From: RYN-133 sp963708645
Lineage (GTDB): Bacteria; Actinomycetota; Actinomycetes; Mycobacteriales; Jatrophihabitantaceae
Length of the DNA: 64,000 nucleotides
Reading direction: 5' to 3'
Assembly (NCBI GenBank): GCA_963708645.1
Contig: CAVPTA010000007.1
Location: 620,001 to 684,000, forward strand
The translations under genes were made by a program, and so were the position numbers. A model generated the notes under the pieces. It worked only from the letters and a program-made list of their open reading frames with translations, ran no database searches and had not been told where the DNA came from. Position 1 is the stretch's first letter, and each line of letters begins with the position of its first letter. Shown here piece after piece: positions 1 through 7,956 of the stretch.

Positions 1-379
1 GACTGCGAGCCGGACCGCTCGACTCGGCGAACACCGCCGGATCGTGACGCGACGCGCCGTAGACCTCGGTGCTGGTCGTGGCGACCAGCCGATTCAGCCC
101 CCGCGCCCATTCGCACGCGGCGAGCAGGCCGGTCGTGTCGGCGCCGGTATAGGTGTGCACGACGCTGTCCGCACCGGCCTGATCGATCAGCGTTGCGATC
201 AGGGGGTGCGCGATGTCGGCGCGCACGAATTCGGCGCGGCCGAGCGCCGGGGCGTCCGGACGGGGCGGGATCGTGTCAACGCCGATGATGCGAGTGACCG
301 AGCGGTCGTCAGCCAGGCGCGCTGCGACGCGCGCTCCGAGAGACCGGCCGACACCGGTCACGAGAACGACTCTCGCCAT
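1..379 (-). CDS. NAD-dependent epimerase/dehydratase (GalE2-like), C-terminus off window
   Basis: Extended short-chain dehydrogenase of the UDP-sugar epimerase type, presumably acting on a nucleotide sugar in the cytoplasm. The ATG at 379 opens with MARVVLVTGVGRSLGARVA, a Rossmann motif. HTYTGAD and a TSTEVYGAS stretch holding the start of the family's YxxxK region follow. The reading frame runs off the left edge, so only about 126 residues are visible. It lies just downstream of the bS22 gene on the same strand; from memory this is the order of Rv0500B-galE2 in M. tuberculosis. The substrate cannot be told from this fragment. Confidence 0.85.
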   Translation of the reverse strand, partial: MARVVLVTGVGRSLGARVAARLADDRSVTRIIGVDTIPPRPDAPALGRAEFVRADIAHPLIATLIDQAGADSVVHTYTGADTTGLLAACEWARGLNRLVATTSTEVYGASRHDPAVFAESSGPARS

Positions 380-400
380 GACGGCGGACGAGCGGTTCGG

Positions 401-499
401 CTACTTCTTGTTGCGCCGCTGGACGCGGGTCTTCTTCAGCAGCTTGCGGTGCTTCTTCTTCGCCATCCGCTTACGCCGCTTCTTGATGACAGAACCCAT
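401..499 (-). CDS. Small ribosomal protein bS22 (AURKAIP1/COX24 domain), 32 aa
   Basis: A 32-residue, extremely basic protein starting MGSVIKKRRKRMAKKKHRK and ending QRRNKK. This is the conserved actinobacterial AURKAIP1/COX24-domain peptide known from mycobacterial 30S structures as bS22, where it binds near the decoding centre. About half of its residues are Lys or Arg. It sits 21 bp upstream of the epimerase gene and 230 bp downstream of the HTH gene, the same order as Rv0500A-Rv0500B-galE2. It is too short for most ORF callers, but composition and context make it very likely real. Confidence 0.93.
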   Translation of the reverse strand: MGSVIKKRRKRMAKKKHRKLLKKTRVQRRNKK

Positions 500-729
500 G
501 AATGCCAAACCTCAATCGAGTCGACTACCGACCACCCAGCCTACCTGCAGTGGAAGGGACGCTGGAACGCAACCAAGAAGTCCGGCCACCACGCAGGCTC
601 AAGCCGACGAGCCCCGCAGGGCGAGGAGGCTTCGAGCCGACCCGCCCGCCGTCGAAGCGAGCTTGCGATTTCGGCCGCAGGATGGACCCGAACGAAGTGA
701 GCGGGCCAGATCAGGCGACCCGACGGGAT

Positions 730-981
730 TTAACCGGCTTCGATGAACGCTGCCCGCAGGTAGTCGTGCACCGCCTTCTCCGGGACGCGGAACGAGCGCC
801 CCACGCGCACAGCGGGCAGATCGCCGCTGTGCACCATGCGATAGACGGTCATCTTCGACACGCGCATGACCGCGGCGACTTCCGCGACCGTGAGGAATTT
901 GACCTCGGCGAGGGCAGGGTCGACCGGACGAGGCACATCGTTGCCCTCGTTCGCGGTCCCCTTCTTGGCGGACGGACTCAT
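730..981 (-). CDS. Helix-turn-helix DNA-binding protein (excisionase/MerR-type HTH)
   Basis: An 83-residue protein with a single winged HTH of the excisionase/BldC type in its C-terminal half: FLTVAEVAAVMRVSKMTVYR (residues about 30-49), then SGDLPAVRVGRSFRVP, the usual wing. The first 25 residues are a polar leader. It is the counterpart by position of Rv0500A, between proC and bS22. No target is known to me. It is probably a chromosomal regulator and not a phage excisionase, because this gene order recurs across actinobacteria. Confidence 0.88.
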   Translation of the reverse strand: MSPSAKKGTANEGNDVPRPVDPALAEVKFLTVAEVAAVMRVSKMTVYRMVHSGDLPAVRVGRSFRVPEKAVHDYLRAAFIEAG

Positions 982-1162
982 GGTTCACCGACACTCTCGG
1001 CACGTGTCGGTGCGTCGGCTTCCCCTCCGACGACGGGACACGCACGTGCTGTATGAAGATTAGCGGTACTGGTGGGGCGGATGCGATAGCTGTACCCCAC
1101 CTGAACGCTGACTAAGCGGCGCAATGCACCGTTCGTCCTGATTGTCCCCAATATTGGTGGCG

Positions 1163-1966
1163 TCAATCCTTGGCGCCGAGCTCCGCGCTGCGCAGCGCAG
1201 CGGCCTCGATGGCCGCAAGTAGGGCCGCGCGCACCCCGTGCACCTCGAGTTCGCGGATCGCCGAGATCGTCGTCCCGCCCGGGCTGGTGACCGCTTCACG
1301 CAACTGCACCGGGTGCTCACCGGAGTCGCGCAGCATCTTCGCCGACCCGATCGCGGTCTGCACGATCAGCTCGGCGGCCAGCGTGCGCGGCAGGCCGAGC
1401 AGGATGCCCGCGTCGATCATCGCCTCGACGAGGTAGAAGAAGTACGCGGGCCCGGAACCCGACAGCGCCGTGACGGCGTCCAGCTGGGCCTCGGGGACGC
1501 GCACGACCCGTCCGACCGACCCGAGCAGCGCCTCGGCGGTCTCCAGGTGCGTCTCGGACGCGTGGGTGCCGCCTGACACGGCGGTCATCGCCTCATCGAC
1601 CAACGCCGGGGTGTTGGGCATGCACCGCACCACGGGCACACCGTCCGGCAGCCGTGAACTGATCTTGGACGTCGTGATGCCGGCGCACACCGAGACGATC
1701 AGGTGATCGGGTCCGACAACGGGGGCCAGTTCGGCCAGCAAAGCGTCGATGTCCTGCGGCTTCACCGCCAGAACGAGCGTGCGCGCGACAGCCGCGCCCT
1801 CGGCAACGTCCAGCGCCTTCACCCCGTAGGTGTCGGCGAGATAGCGGGCGCGCTCGGGGTGCTTCTCGCAGACCACGATGTCGGACGCGTCGCGCTCGCC
1901 ACGCAACAGCCCGCTGAGCAGGGCCTCGCCGATCTTGCCGCCGCCGAGCAAGCCGATGGTGTCCAT
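1163..1966 (-). CDS. proC: Pyrroline-5-carboxylate reductase
   Basis: Catalyses the last step of proline synthesis, NAD(P)H reduction of pyrroline-5-carboxylate, in the cytoplasm. The 267-residue product has the usual length. The start at 1966 gives MDTIGLLGGGKIGEALLSGL with the N-terminal dinucleotide motif. CMPNTPA follows in mid-protein, and the C-terminal half carries the family signature SGSGPAYFFYLVEAM and TSPGGTT. The reading frame stays open upstream inside the neighbouring gene, but that extension is a shadow. The gene starts only 5 bp after the proline dehydrogenase stop, so proline synthesis and breakdown genes appear to share a transcript. Confidence 0.96.
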   Translation of the reverse strand: MDTIGLLGGGKIGEALLSGLLRGERDASDIVVCEKHPERARYLADTYGVKALDVAEGAAVARTLVLAVKPQDIDALLAELAPVVGPDHLIVSVCAGITTSKISSRLPDGVPVVRCMPNTPALVDEAMTAVSGGTHASETHLETAEALLGSVGRVVRVPEAQLDAVTALSGSGPAYFFYLVEAMIDAGILLGLPRTLAAELIVQTAIGSAKMLRDSGEHPVQLREAVTSPGGTTISAIRELEVHGVRAALLAAIEAAALRSAELGAKD

Positions 1967-1971
1967 AGCTG

Positions 1972-2934
1972 TCAGCCTTTCGATACCAGGGAACGCGCGA
2001 AGAACACGATGTTCGCGGGTCGCTCGGCCAGGCGTCGCATCAAATACCCGTACCACTCGCCGCCGTAGGGCAGATAGATGCGCACGGTGTGGCCGGCCTC
2101 GGCAAGTCGACGCTGCTCGTTGGGGCGGATTCCGTAGAGCATCTGCAGCTCGAAGTCTTTGCCGACCTGCTTGCCGTGGAAGGCCGCCCGTTCGATGCCG
2201 ATCTCGATCAGCCGCGGGTCGTGGGTGGCCAGCATCGGATAGCCGTCCCCGGCCATCAGGATGTTCGCGCAGCGCACGTACGACAGGTCGACATCGAGCG
2301 GCTTCTGGAACGCGACCGAGGCCGGCTCCTTGTAAGCGCCCTTGCACAGGCGCACGCGGCTGCCCGAAGTCGCCAGGTGGCGGCAGTCGCTCTCGGTGCG
2401 TTGCAGGTAGGCCTGCACGACGGCCGCGGTCGCGGGGAAGTCGGCGCGGACGTCGCCGAGGATGCCGAGCGTCGAGTCGGTCGTCGTGTGGTCCTCGGCG
2501 TCGAGGGTGACGGTCGCGCCGACCGCGTCGGCCGCCGCGCAGATCTCGCGAGCGTGCTCGAGCGCGATCTTCTCGCCGTCCGCGCCGAGCGCCTGCCCGA
2601 CGGCACTGAGCTTCACACTGACCTCGACGCGTGCGGTCAACGGCGCGAGCCGCTCGGCCAATCCGTCCTGCTGTAACGCGGCCAGCAGTTCGCGGTAGGC
2701 CGCGACGACCGCGTCGGCCTGCTCGCGGTCGGTGGTGTCCTCGCCGAGGTGGTCGAGCGTGACCGTGAGGCCGTCCTTGACGAGCGTGCCGGTCGCCTCG
2801 ACCGCGGCGTCGGTCGTGGCACCGCCGACGTAACGACGCACGACGTCGCGCGAGACCGGCGCGTTGGTCACCAGCTTCTCGACGCGCTTACTACGTGAGG
2901 CCGCCAGGATCGACGAACGGAGCAGTCCTTCCAT
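1972..2934 (-). CDS. Proline dehydrogenase (monofunctional)
   Basis: A 320-residue FAD-dependent TIM-barrel enzyme oxidising proline to pyrroline-5-carboxylate. It is the short single-domain type, without the P5C dehydrogenase half of PutA. Seen in the sequence: VSVKLSAVG, TLDAEDH, VRLCKGAYKEP, MLATHDPRLIEIG and FELQMLYGIR, with the family's C-terminal RIYLPYGGEWYGYLMRRLAE. The start at 2934 (MEGLLRSSIL) leaves 26 bp to the ppx stop upstream. It is followed within 5 bp by proC. Pairing a proline oxidase with P5C reductase on one transcript would give a proline/P5C redox pair, but a cycle is only inference. Confidence 0.94.
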   Translation of the reverse strand: MEGLLRSSILAASRSKRVEKLVTNAPVSRDVVRRYVGGATTDAAVEATGTLVKDGLTVTLDHLGEDTTDREQADAVVAAYRELLAALQQDGLAERLAPLTARVEVSVKLSAVGQALGADGEKIALEHAREICAAADAVGATVTLDAEDHTTTDSTLGILGDVRADFPATAAVVQAYLQRTESDCRHLATSGSRVRLCKGAYKEPASVAFQKPLDVDLSYVRCANILMAGDGYPMLATHDPRLIEIGIERAAFHGKQVGKDFELQMLYGIRPNEQRRLAEAGHTVRIYLPYGGEWYGYLMRRLAERPANIVFFARSLVSKG

Positions 2935-2960
2935 ACTGGACAGGTTACGGACGCTGCGCT

Positions 2961-3893
2961 CTACGGATGCGAGAGCCAGTCGAGTCGACGCAGGATCACG
3001 CCTTCGCGCAGCGCCCACGGACACAGCTCGAGCACGTCGACATCGAGTGCGTCCATCGCGGCTGCGGCCACGACCGCGCCGGCCAGCGTCTGATGTGCGC
3101 GAGCGACGCTGACGCCGTCCAGTTCGGCGAGGTCGGACGATCCCATCCGCGAGATGAACGCGGTGATCTGCGCGAGCCCATTGCGGTTCAGCAGTCGCTC
3201 GACGCGGGGACCGGCCGAGCTCGGCGCGGCACCGGCGAGGCGTGCGAGCGTGCGGAACGTCTTGCTGGTGGCGACGACGCGGTCGGGCGTCCCGACTGCG
3301 AGCAGCTTGCGCGCAGGTGCTGCGAGCTGGTCGTCGATGTAGTCGCGCAACCCGGCCACCGAATCCTTGCCCGGCGGGTCGTCGTGGAAGTGATCGCGGG
3401 TCAACCGGGCCGCACCGAGCGGCAGCGACAGCGCGACTTCGGGATCCTCGTCGCCGCCGGCAGCGAGTTCGAGCGAGCCACCGCCGATGTCGAGGCTGAT
3501 CAGGGTGCCCGCGCTCCAGCCCAACCACCGGCGGACGGCGAGGAACGTCAGCCGCGCCTCGTCCTCACCACTGAGCACCTGAAGGTCGACACCGGTCTCC
3601 CTGGCGACTCGCCGCAGCACCTTGTCGCTGTTGTTGGCATCGCGAACCGCGGACGTCGCGAACGCGAGGATGTCGTCGCACTTGAGCGCGGTGGCCTGTT
3701 TGCGTGCGTCGGCCACGGCTCGGACGAGTGCGGCTTCGCCTTTGCTGTTGAGGTTTCCGTGCTTGTCGATGTGCTCGGCAAGGCGCAACTCGCTCTTGTC
3801 CGAATGCTGCGGCGTGGGCTCGGCACCGCGATGCGCGTCGACCACCAAGAGATGAACTGTGTTCGAACCGACGTCCAGAACACCGAGCCGCAT
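2961..3893 (-). CDS. ppx: Exopolyphosphatase / guanosine pentaphosphatase family (Ppx/GppA)
   Basis: A 310-residue ASKHA-fold phosphatase of the short actinobacterial Ppx type (Rv0496-like), which releases phosphate from polyphosphate or converts pppGpp. The phosphate-binding loops are visible: LDVGSNTVHLLVVD at residues 5-18 and SLDIGGGSLELAAGG in mid-protein, with FATSAVRDANNS between. It lacks the C-terminal HD domain of longer Ppx enzymes. It is divergent from the Cys-rich gene at 3932 with a very short intergenic region. SenX3/RegX3 (phosphate sensing in mycobacteria) lies about 3 kb away, so a phosphate-homeostasis link is plausible. Confidence 0.93.
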   Translation of the reverse strand: MRLGVLDVGSNTVHLLVVDAHRGAEPTPQHSDKSELRLAEHIDKHGNLNSKGEAALVRAVADARKQATALKCDDILAFATSAVRDANNSDKVLRRVARETGVDLQVLSGEDEARLTFLAVRRWLGWSAGTLISLDIGGGSLELAAGGDEDPEVALSLPLGAARLTRDHFHDDPPGKDSVAGLRDYIDDQLAAPARKLLAVGTPDRVVATSKTFRTLARLAGAAPSSAGPRVERLLNRNGLAQITAFISRMGSSDLAELDGVSVARAHQTLAGAVVAAAAMDALDVDVLELCPWALREGVILRRLDWLSHP

Positions 3894-3931
3894 GCACTCA
3901 CACTATGCGGGCGACTATTACGCTGCACCGC

Positions 3932-4714
3932 ATGGCGGATGTCATTACCGAGGTGTCGCTCGACTTTCCCCGCGAGTGGATCGAGTTCCAGGATCCTGCC
4001 GACTCCGCGCATTGGATCCGCGCCGACCTCACGTGGCTGTGCTCGCGGTGGACGTGCATCTTCGGCAAGGGCTGCCACGGCACGGTCACGGGTCAGGCAA
4101 GCACGGGCTGCTGCAACCACGGCGCGTACTTCACCGACAAGGACGATGAGAAGCGCACGCGCAAGTGGGCCGAGAAGCTCACCCCGGACGACTGGCAGTT
4201 CTACTCGAAAGGCCACAAGGGCGGAAAGCTGCGCTTCTCCGAGCGTGCCGAGGAGGACGACGAAAACCGCCGCAAGACGCGCACGGTCGATGGCGCATGC
4301 ATCTTCGCCAATCGTGAGGATCACCCTGGCGGCATCGGATGCGCGCTGCACGCCTACGCCCTGCGCATCGGCAAGAACCCGGTCGAGACCAAGCCGGAGG
4401 TTTGCTGGCAGCTGCCTGTGCGACGCGAACAGGAGTGGATCGATCGTCCGGACGGGACGCGCATCCTGCGCAGCGAGATCCAGGAGTTCGACCGCCGCGG
4501 CTGGGGTGAGGGCGGCCATGACCTCGACTGGTACTGCACGAGTTCGCCAGAGGCGCACGTCGGCGGCGAGCCGATGTACCTGTCGTACTCCGCCGAGCTC
4601 ATCGCGTTGATCGGCGAGCCTGCCTACAACGAACTCGCCCGCGTAGCCCACGACCGGCTCAAGCTCGGCCTGGTCGCCGTCCACCCCGCGACCGCAGCCG
4701 CCAACGAACGCTGA
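3932..4714 (+). CDS. Conserved Cys-rich actinobacterial protein (Rv0495c-like)
   Basis: About 260 residues, function unknown to me. The start at 3932 (MADVITEVSLDFP) fits better than the in-frame ATG at 3905, which would run almost to the divergent ppx start. The N-terminal third has a cysteine cluster, WLCSRWTCIFGKGC, then GCCNHGAYF, and later DGACIF and GCALHAYAL. These are spaced like a metal-binding (Fe-S or Zn) protein of the YkgJ/DUF3109 sort. There is no signal peptide or membrane helix, so it should be cytoplasmic. Gene order next to ppx matches Rv0495c-Rv0496 as I remember it. Confidence 0.82.
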   Translation: MADVITEVSLDFPREWIEFQDPADSAHWIRADLTWLCSRWTCIFGKGCHGTVTGQASTGCCNHGAYFTDKDDEKRTRKWAEKLTPDDWQFYSKGHKGGKLRFSERAEEDDENRRKTRTVDGACIFANREDHPGGIGCALHAYALRIGKNPVETKPEVCWQLPVRREQEWIDRPDGTRILRSEIQEFDRRGWGEGGHDLDWYCTSSPEAHVGGEPMYLSYSAELIALIGEPAYNELARVAHDRLKLGLVAVHPATAAANER

Positions 4715-4741
4715 TCTTTTCAACGCGTCAACTACGCGGCA

Positions 4742-5341
4742 ATGACAACTAGCGTTGCCGGAATGGCAAACGATGACGTGCTGTCGGGCGTGGGCGAACG
4801 GTTGCGCGAGCTGCGCAAGCGGCAGCAGGTGACGTTGGCGGTGCTGGCCGAACTCACCGGCATCTCGACGAGCACACTGTCGCGACTCGAATCCGGCGGT
4901 CGCCGTCCCACACTCGAGTTGCTCCTCCCGCTGGCGCAGGCGTATCAGGTGTCGCTCGACGAACTCGTCGGCTCACCGCCTACCGACGATCCCCGAATCC
5001 AGGCAACGCCGGTGACCCGTGACGGCATGACGATGCTGCCGCTGACCAACCGACCGGGTGGCGTCCGCGCGTACAAGCTGATCATCCGCCGCCGGACCGA
5101 TCGCACTCGCGCGGCTCACGAGGGCTACGAATGGCTCTTCGTGCTGGACGGGCGACTGCGGCTGCTGCTCGGGGAGCACGACCTCGTGCTGGGACCCGGC
5201 GAGACGGCCGAGTTCGACACCCGCACGCCGCATTGGTTCGGCTGCGCGGAGCGGCGTTCGGTCGAGGTGCTGAGCCTGTTCGGTCCGCAGGGCGAGCGGA
5301 TGCACCTGCGCGCACGGCCGAAGCGCCGCGCCAGTTCCTAG
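4742..5341 (+). CDS. XRE-family regulator with C-terminal cupin
   Basis: A 199-residue (or 192, if the ATG at 4763 is used) transcription regulator. It has an N-terminal HTH_3 domain (ERLRELRKRQQVTLAVLAEL to TSTSTLSRLESG), a linker, then a small cupin barrel (about residues 105-190) with GYEWLFVLDGRLRLLLGEHD and TPHWFGC. Members of this architecture sense a small ligand in the cupin and often repress neighbouring metabolic genes. An imperfect inverted repeat (CGTTGCC / GGCAAACG, about 4753-4772) overlaps the two possible starts and could be an autoregulatory operator. Its 3' end overlaps the convergent hemerythrin gene by 4 bp. Confidence 0.92.
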   Translation: MTTSVAGMANDDVLSGVGERLRELRKRQQVTLAVLAELTGISTSTLSRLESGGRRPTLELLLPLAQAYQVSLDELVGSPPTDDPRIQATPVTRDGMTMLPLTNRPGGVRAYKLIIRRRTDRTRAAHEGYEWLFVLDGRLRLLLGEHDLVLGPGETAEFDTRTPHWFGCAERRSVEVLSLFGPQGERMHLRARPKRRASS

Positions 5342-6000
5342 CTCACGCCCCAGCGCGCCTTGGCCCGCTTGCGGTAACTCGGCCCGAATCCGTACAGAAC
5401 GATGTAACGCGGGATCGCCGGCACCTCGGCTTCGACGATCTTGCGGCGGTCGGCGTCGAGACCGTCGATGAGCCAGTTGCCTTCTTCGGCGAGCTTGGGC
5501 AGGCTCTTCGGCTTGATGTTGTGCTGCTGGTCCCAGCGATGCCAGTCGCGTTGTGTGATCGACTCGGCAACCACCGGCATCATCTCGTTCTCTTCGCGCT
5601 CGAGGTGCGGGTAGAGCACGGCGCTGAGCTGGTCGAGCGCGGTCAAGGTCTCGACGCGATCGGCGTCGCTGCCCGTGGACGTCCAGCGCGCGACGGTCTG
5701 AGCGAACTCGTCCATCGCCGGGATCACTTGCTTGTGATCGGCGTCCATCACTGCGAGCAGGTCACGCGCTGCGGGGTTCTTCTCGAGCACCATCGGGTAC
5801 AGGCCGTCGTCCTCGCCGGCGTGGTGTGCGTGCAGAAACTCCATCATCCAGGCCGCGTGTGCGCCGAGCGCTGCGCGCTGTTCGGGGCCCGGACGTGCGT
5901 CGCTGAGCGCGGCGCGCAGCCGAGCGAGATCGCGGCGCAGCGCGGTGTGGACGATCCCCATCATCCGGGTGTCGGCCGGACCGTTCATGTCGTGTTTCAT
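5338..6000 (-). CDS. Hemerythrin HHE domain-containing protein
   Basis: A 220-residue alpha-helical protein with hemerythrin-like iron ligands: HTALRRDLARL, FLHAHHAGEDDGLYP, MDADHKQVIP and YPHLEREENEMMP supply the His/Glu spacing typical of the HHE family. Such proteins bind a di-iron centre and handle O2, NO or iron. There is no signal peptide. It reads toward regX3 (start of regX3 22 bp downstream of its own start region), but no co-regulation is evident. It overlaps the XRE-cupin gene tail-to-tail by 4 bp. Confidence 0.93.
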   Translation of the reverse strand: MKHDMNGPADTRMMGIVHTALRRDLARLRAALSDARPGPEQRAALGAHAAWMMEFLHAHHAGEDDGLYPMVLEKNPAARDLLAVMDADHKQVIPAMDEFAQTVARWTSTGSDADRVETLTALDQLSAVLYPHLEREENEMMPVVAESITQRDWHRWDQQHNIKPKSLPKLAEEGNWLIDGLDADRRKIVEAEVPAIPRYIVLYGFGPSYRKRAKARWGVS

Positions 6001-6021
6001 GCCGAGGCCCCTCCCCTAGGG

Positions 6022-6702
6022 TCAGACCTCGAACTTGTACCCCAGACCACGAACGGTGACAAGGTACTTCGGGTTGCCCGGGTCGGGCTCGATCTTGGCG
6101 CGCAGCCGCTTGACGTGGACGTCGAGAGTCTTGGTGTCGCCGACGTAGTCGGAGCCCCAGACCCGGTCGATCAGCTGACCGCGAGTGAGCACGCGGCCGG
6201 CGTTGCGCAGCAAGAGCTCGAGCAGGTCGAACTCCTTCAGCGGCATGTTGACCGAGCGCCCGTCGACCGAGACCGTGTGCCGCTCGACGTCCATCCGCAC
6301 CGGGCCGGCCTCGACGGTGTTGGTGATCAGCTCGTCCGGTTCGCCGCCGCGGCGCAGCACCGCGCGTACCCGGGCGATCAGCTCGCGCGACGAGAACGGC
6401 TTGGTCACGTAGTCGTCGGCGCCGAGTTCGAGGCCGACCACCTTGTCGACCTCGGTGTCGCGCGCGGTGACCATGATGATCGGCACCTTCGAGCGGTTGC
6501 GCAGTTCGCGGCAGACCTCGGTGCCGGACAGCCCGGGCAACATCAGGTCGAGCAGAACGAGATCGGCGCCCGAGCGGTCGAAGCTGGTCAGCGCCTCCGG
6601 ACCGGTCGCGGCGATCTCGACCTCGTAGCCCTCACGCCGCAGCATGTAGGACAACGCGTCGGAAAACGATTCCTCGTCCTCGACAACGAGTACCCGCGTC
6701 AT
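6022..6702 (-). CDS. regX3: Two-component response regulator RegX3
   Basis: A 226-residue OmpR/PhoB-type regulator, partner of SenX3 and in mycobacteria the activator of the phosphate-starvation response. The receiver domain shows the acidic pocket VVEDEES, the phosphoacceptor in LVLLDLMLPG, the conserved Thr/Ser in IIMVTARD and Lys in YVTKPFSS. The C-terminal winged helix (about residues 130-226) has KEFDLLELLLRNAGRV and TVRGLGYKFEV. The start at 6702 (MTRVLVVEDEE) gives normal length, although the frame stays open upstream. Its first 71 bases overlap the 3' end of the senX3 frame. Confidence 0.96.
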   Translation of the reverse strand: MTRVLVVEDEESFSDALSYMLRREGYEVEIAATGPEALTSFDRSGADLVLLDLMLPGLSGTEVCRELRNRSKVPIIMVTARDTEVDKVVGLELGADDYVTKPFSSRELIARVRAVLRRGGEPDELITNTVEAGPVRMDVERHTVSVDGRSVNMPLKEFDLLELLLRNAGRVLTRGQLIDRVWGSDYVGDTKTLDVHVKRLRAKIEPDPGNPKYLVTVRGLGYKFEV

Positions 6703-7912
6703 GGGCGGCGTCCTTCCCCGGACCGTCACTGGCTCCGAGTGCGGACTGTCCCGTACGGGAATGAACGCGAGGTAGCCGGATGGTGAACGTCGACCCTTCA
6801 CCCACTGTGCTCTGCACCGCAACCGTCCCGAGGTGGTTGGTGACGATGTTCTTGACGATGGCCAGGCCCAGCCCGGTGCCGCCGGTCGCGCGCGATCGCG
6901 CGGGGTCGACGCGGTAGAACCGCTCGAAGATCCGGTCGACGTCGGCGTCGGCGATGCCGAGTCCCTGGTCGGTGACCGAGATGTCGACCGTCGGCCGGGC
7001 CTGATGGTCGCTGCTGGCGACGGCGGCCACGAGCACGCGCGTCCCGGTCGGGCTGTACGCGACCGCGTTGTCGACAAGGTTGGAGACGGCGGTGATCAAC
7101 TGGCTCTCGTTGCCGCGCACCGACAGCGTGTAGTCGCGCATCTTGACCTTGACCGTGATGTCGCGCTGCTCGGCGGCCAGCCGCACGCGGTCGGTCGCCT
7201 CGAGCAGCAGGCGCGCGACCTCGACCTCCTCCGCGCCCGGCATCGGGTCGGCGCCCTGGACGCGGGAGAGCTCCATGAGTTCCTGGACGAGCCGCGCGAG
7301 ACGCGTGCTCTCGTGCTGCATGCGCGCAGAGAACCGGGCGACCGCGTCCGGGTCGTCGGCTGCCTCCTGGACGGCCTCGGCCAGCAGCGTGAGCGCGCCG
7401 ACCGGCGTCTTGAGCTCGTGCGAGACGTTTGCGACGAAGTCGCGGCGCACCGCTTCGAGGCGGCGGTGCTCGCTCATGTCGGTGAGCAGCAGCCCGACCG
7501 CGCCGACGCGGCGGTCCTCGACGACCAGCGGCACGGCTTCGACCGCGAGCGCGATCGGTTCGCGTCCGAGCCGGCCGATGGGCAGCTCGACGATGCGGGA
7601 CTGGTGGCTGCTGGTCGCGCGGGCCCGGTCGGCGAGCTCGGCCAGGTCGGGAAACGAGAGCCGGTCGATGTCGACGATGTTCATCGCGTTCGCTGCCGGG
7701 TTGAGCAGCACGACGCGGTCGTCGGCATCGAGCACGATCACGCCCTGGTCGAGCGCCTCGACGACGAGCGACGACAGCGGCTGGGCCGCCGAGTACACCG
7801 GCCGCGGCCGCGGCGGCGGCACCGGCGCCGTGTTGCGGCGCGTCATCACGACGACGAGAGCCACGGCGAGCGCGACGGCGACCACGCCGAGCACGATGCC
7901 GGTGATGAGCAC
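6632..7912 (-). CDS. senX3: Sensor histidine kinase SenX3
   Basis: A membrane histidine kinase of about 426 residues. I chose the GTG at 7912 because it begins directly at the single visible membrane helix (MLITGIVLGVVAVALAVALV). After a Pro-rich stretch comes a PAS-like domain (SLVVEALDQGVIVLDADDR). The dimerisation/phosphoacceptor box is FVANVSHELKTPVGAL, and the ATP-binding domain has NLVDNAVAYSP, DQGLGIA and GTGLGLAIVKN. SenX3 usually ends soon after the G2 box; here the frame continues past GSTFTIRLP for about 40 residues and overlaps regX3. That tail may be an artefact. The upstream open frame belongs to gpmA. Confidence 0.92.
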   Translation of the reverse strand: MLITGIVLGVVAVALAVALVVVMTRRNTAPVPPPRPRPVYSAAQPLSSLVVEALDQGVIVLDADDRVVLLNPAANAMNIVDIDRLSFPDLAELADRARATSSHQSRIVELPIGRLGREPIALAVEAVPLVVEDRRVGAVGLLLTDMSEHRRLEAVRRDFVANVSHELKTPVGALTLLAEAVQEAADDPDAVARFSARMQHESTRLARLVQELMELSRVQGADPMPGAEEVEVARLLLEATDRVRLAAEQRDITVKVKMRDYTLSVRGNESQLITAVSNLVDNAVAYSPTGTRVLVAAVASSDHQARPTVDISVTDQGLGIADADVDRIFERFYRVDPARSRATGGTGLGLAIVKNIVTNHLGTVAVQSTVGEGSTFTIRLPRVHSRTGQSALGASDGPGKDAAHDAGTRCRGRGIVFRRVVLHAAA

Positions 7913-7956
7913 GGCTGCGATGGTACTTTTCGCCGCCGCGATGTTCGCGCCGGCGA

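Noticed and set aside
44..746. Forward frames across the left edge
   Set aside because: They are antisense to the epimerase and bS22 genes and have no motifs.
730..981. Excisionase of the tRNA-Lys element
   Set aside because: It has an excisionase-type HTH but lies 15 kb away in a conserved proC-bS22 setting.
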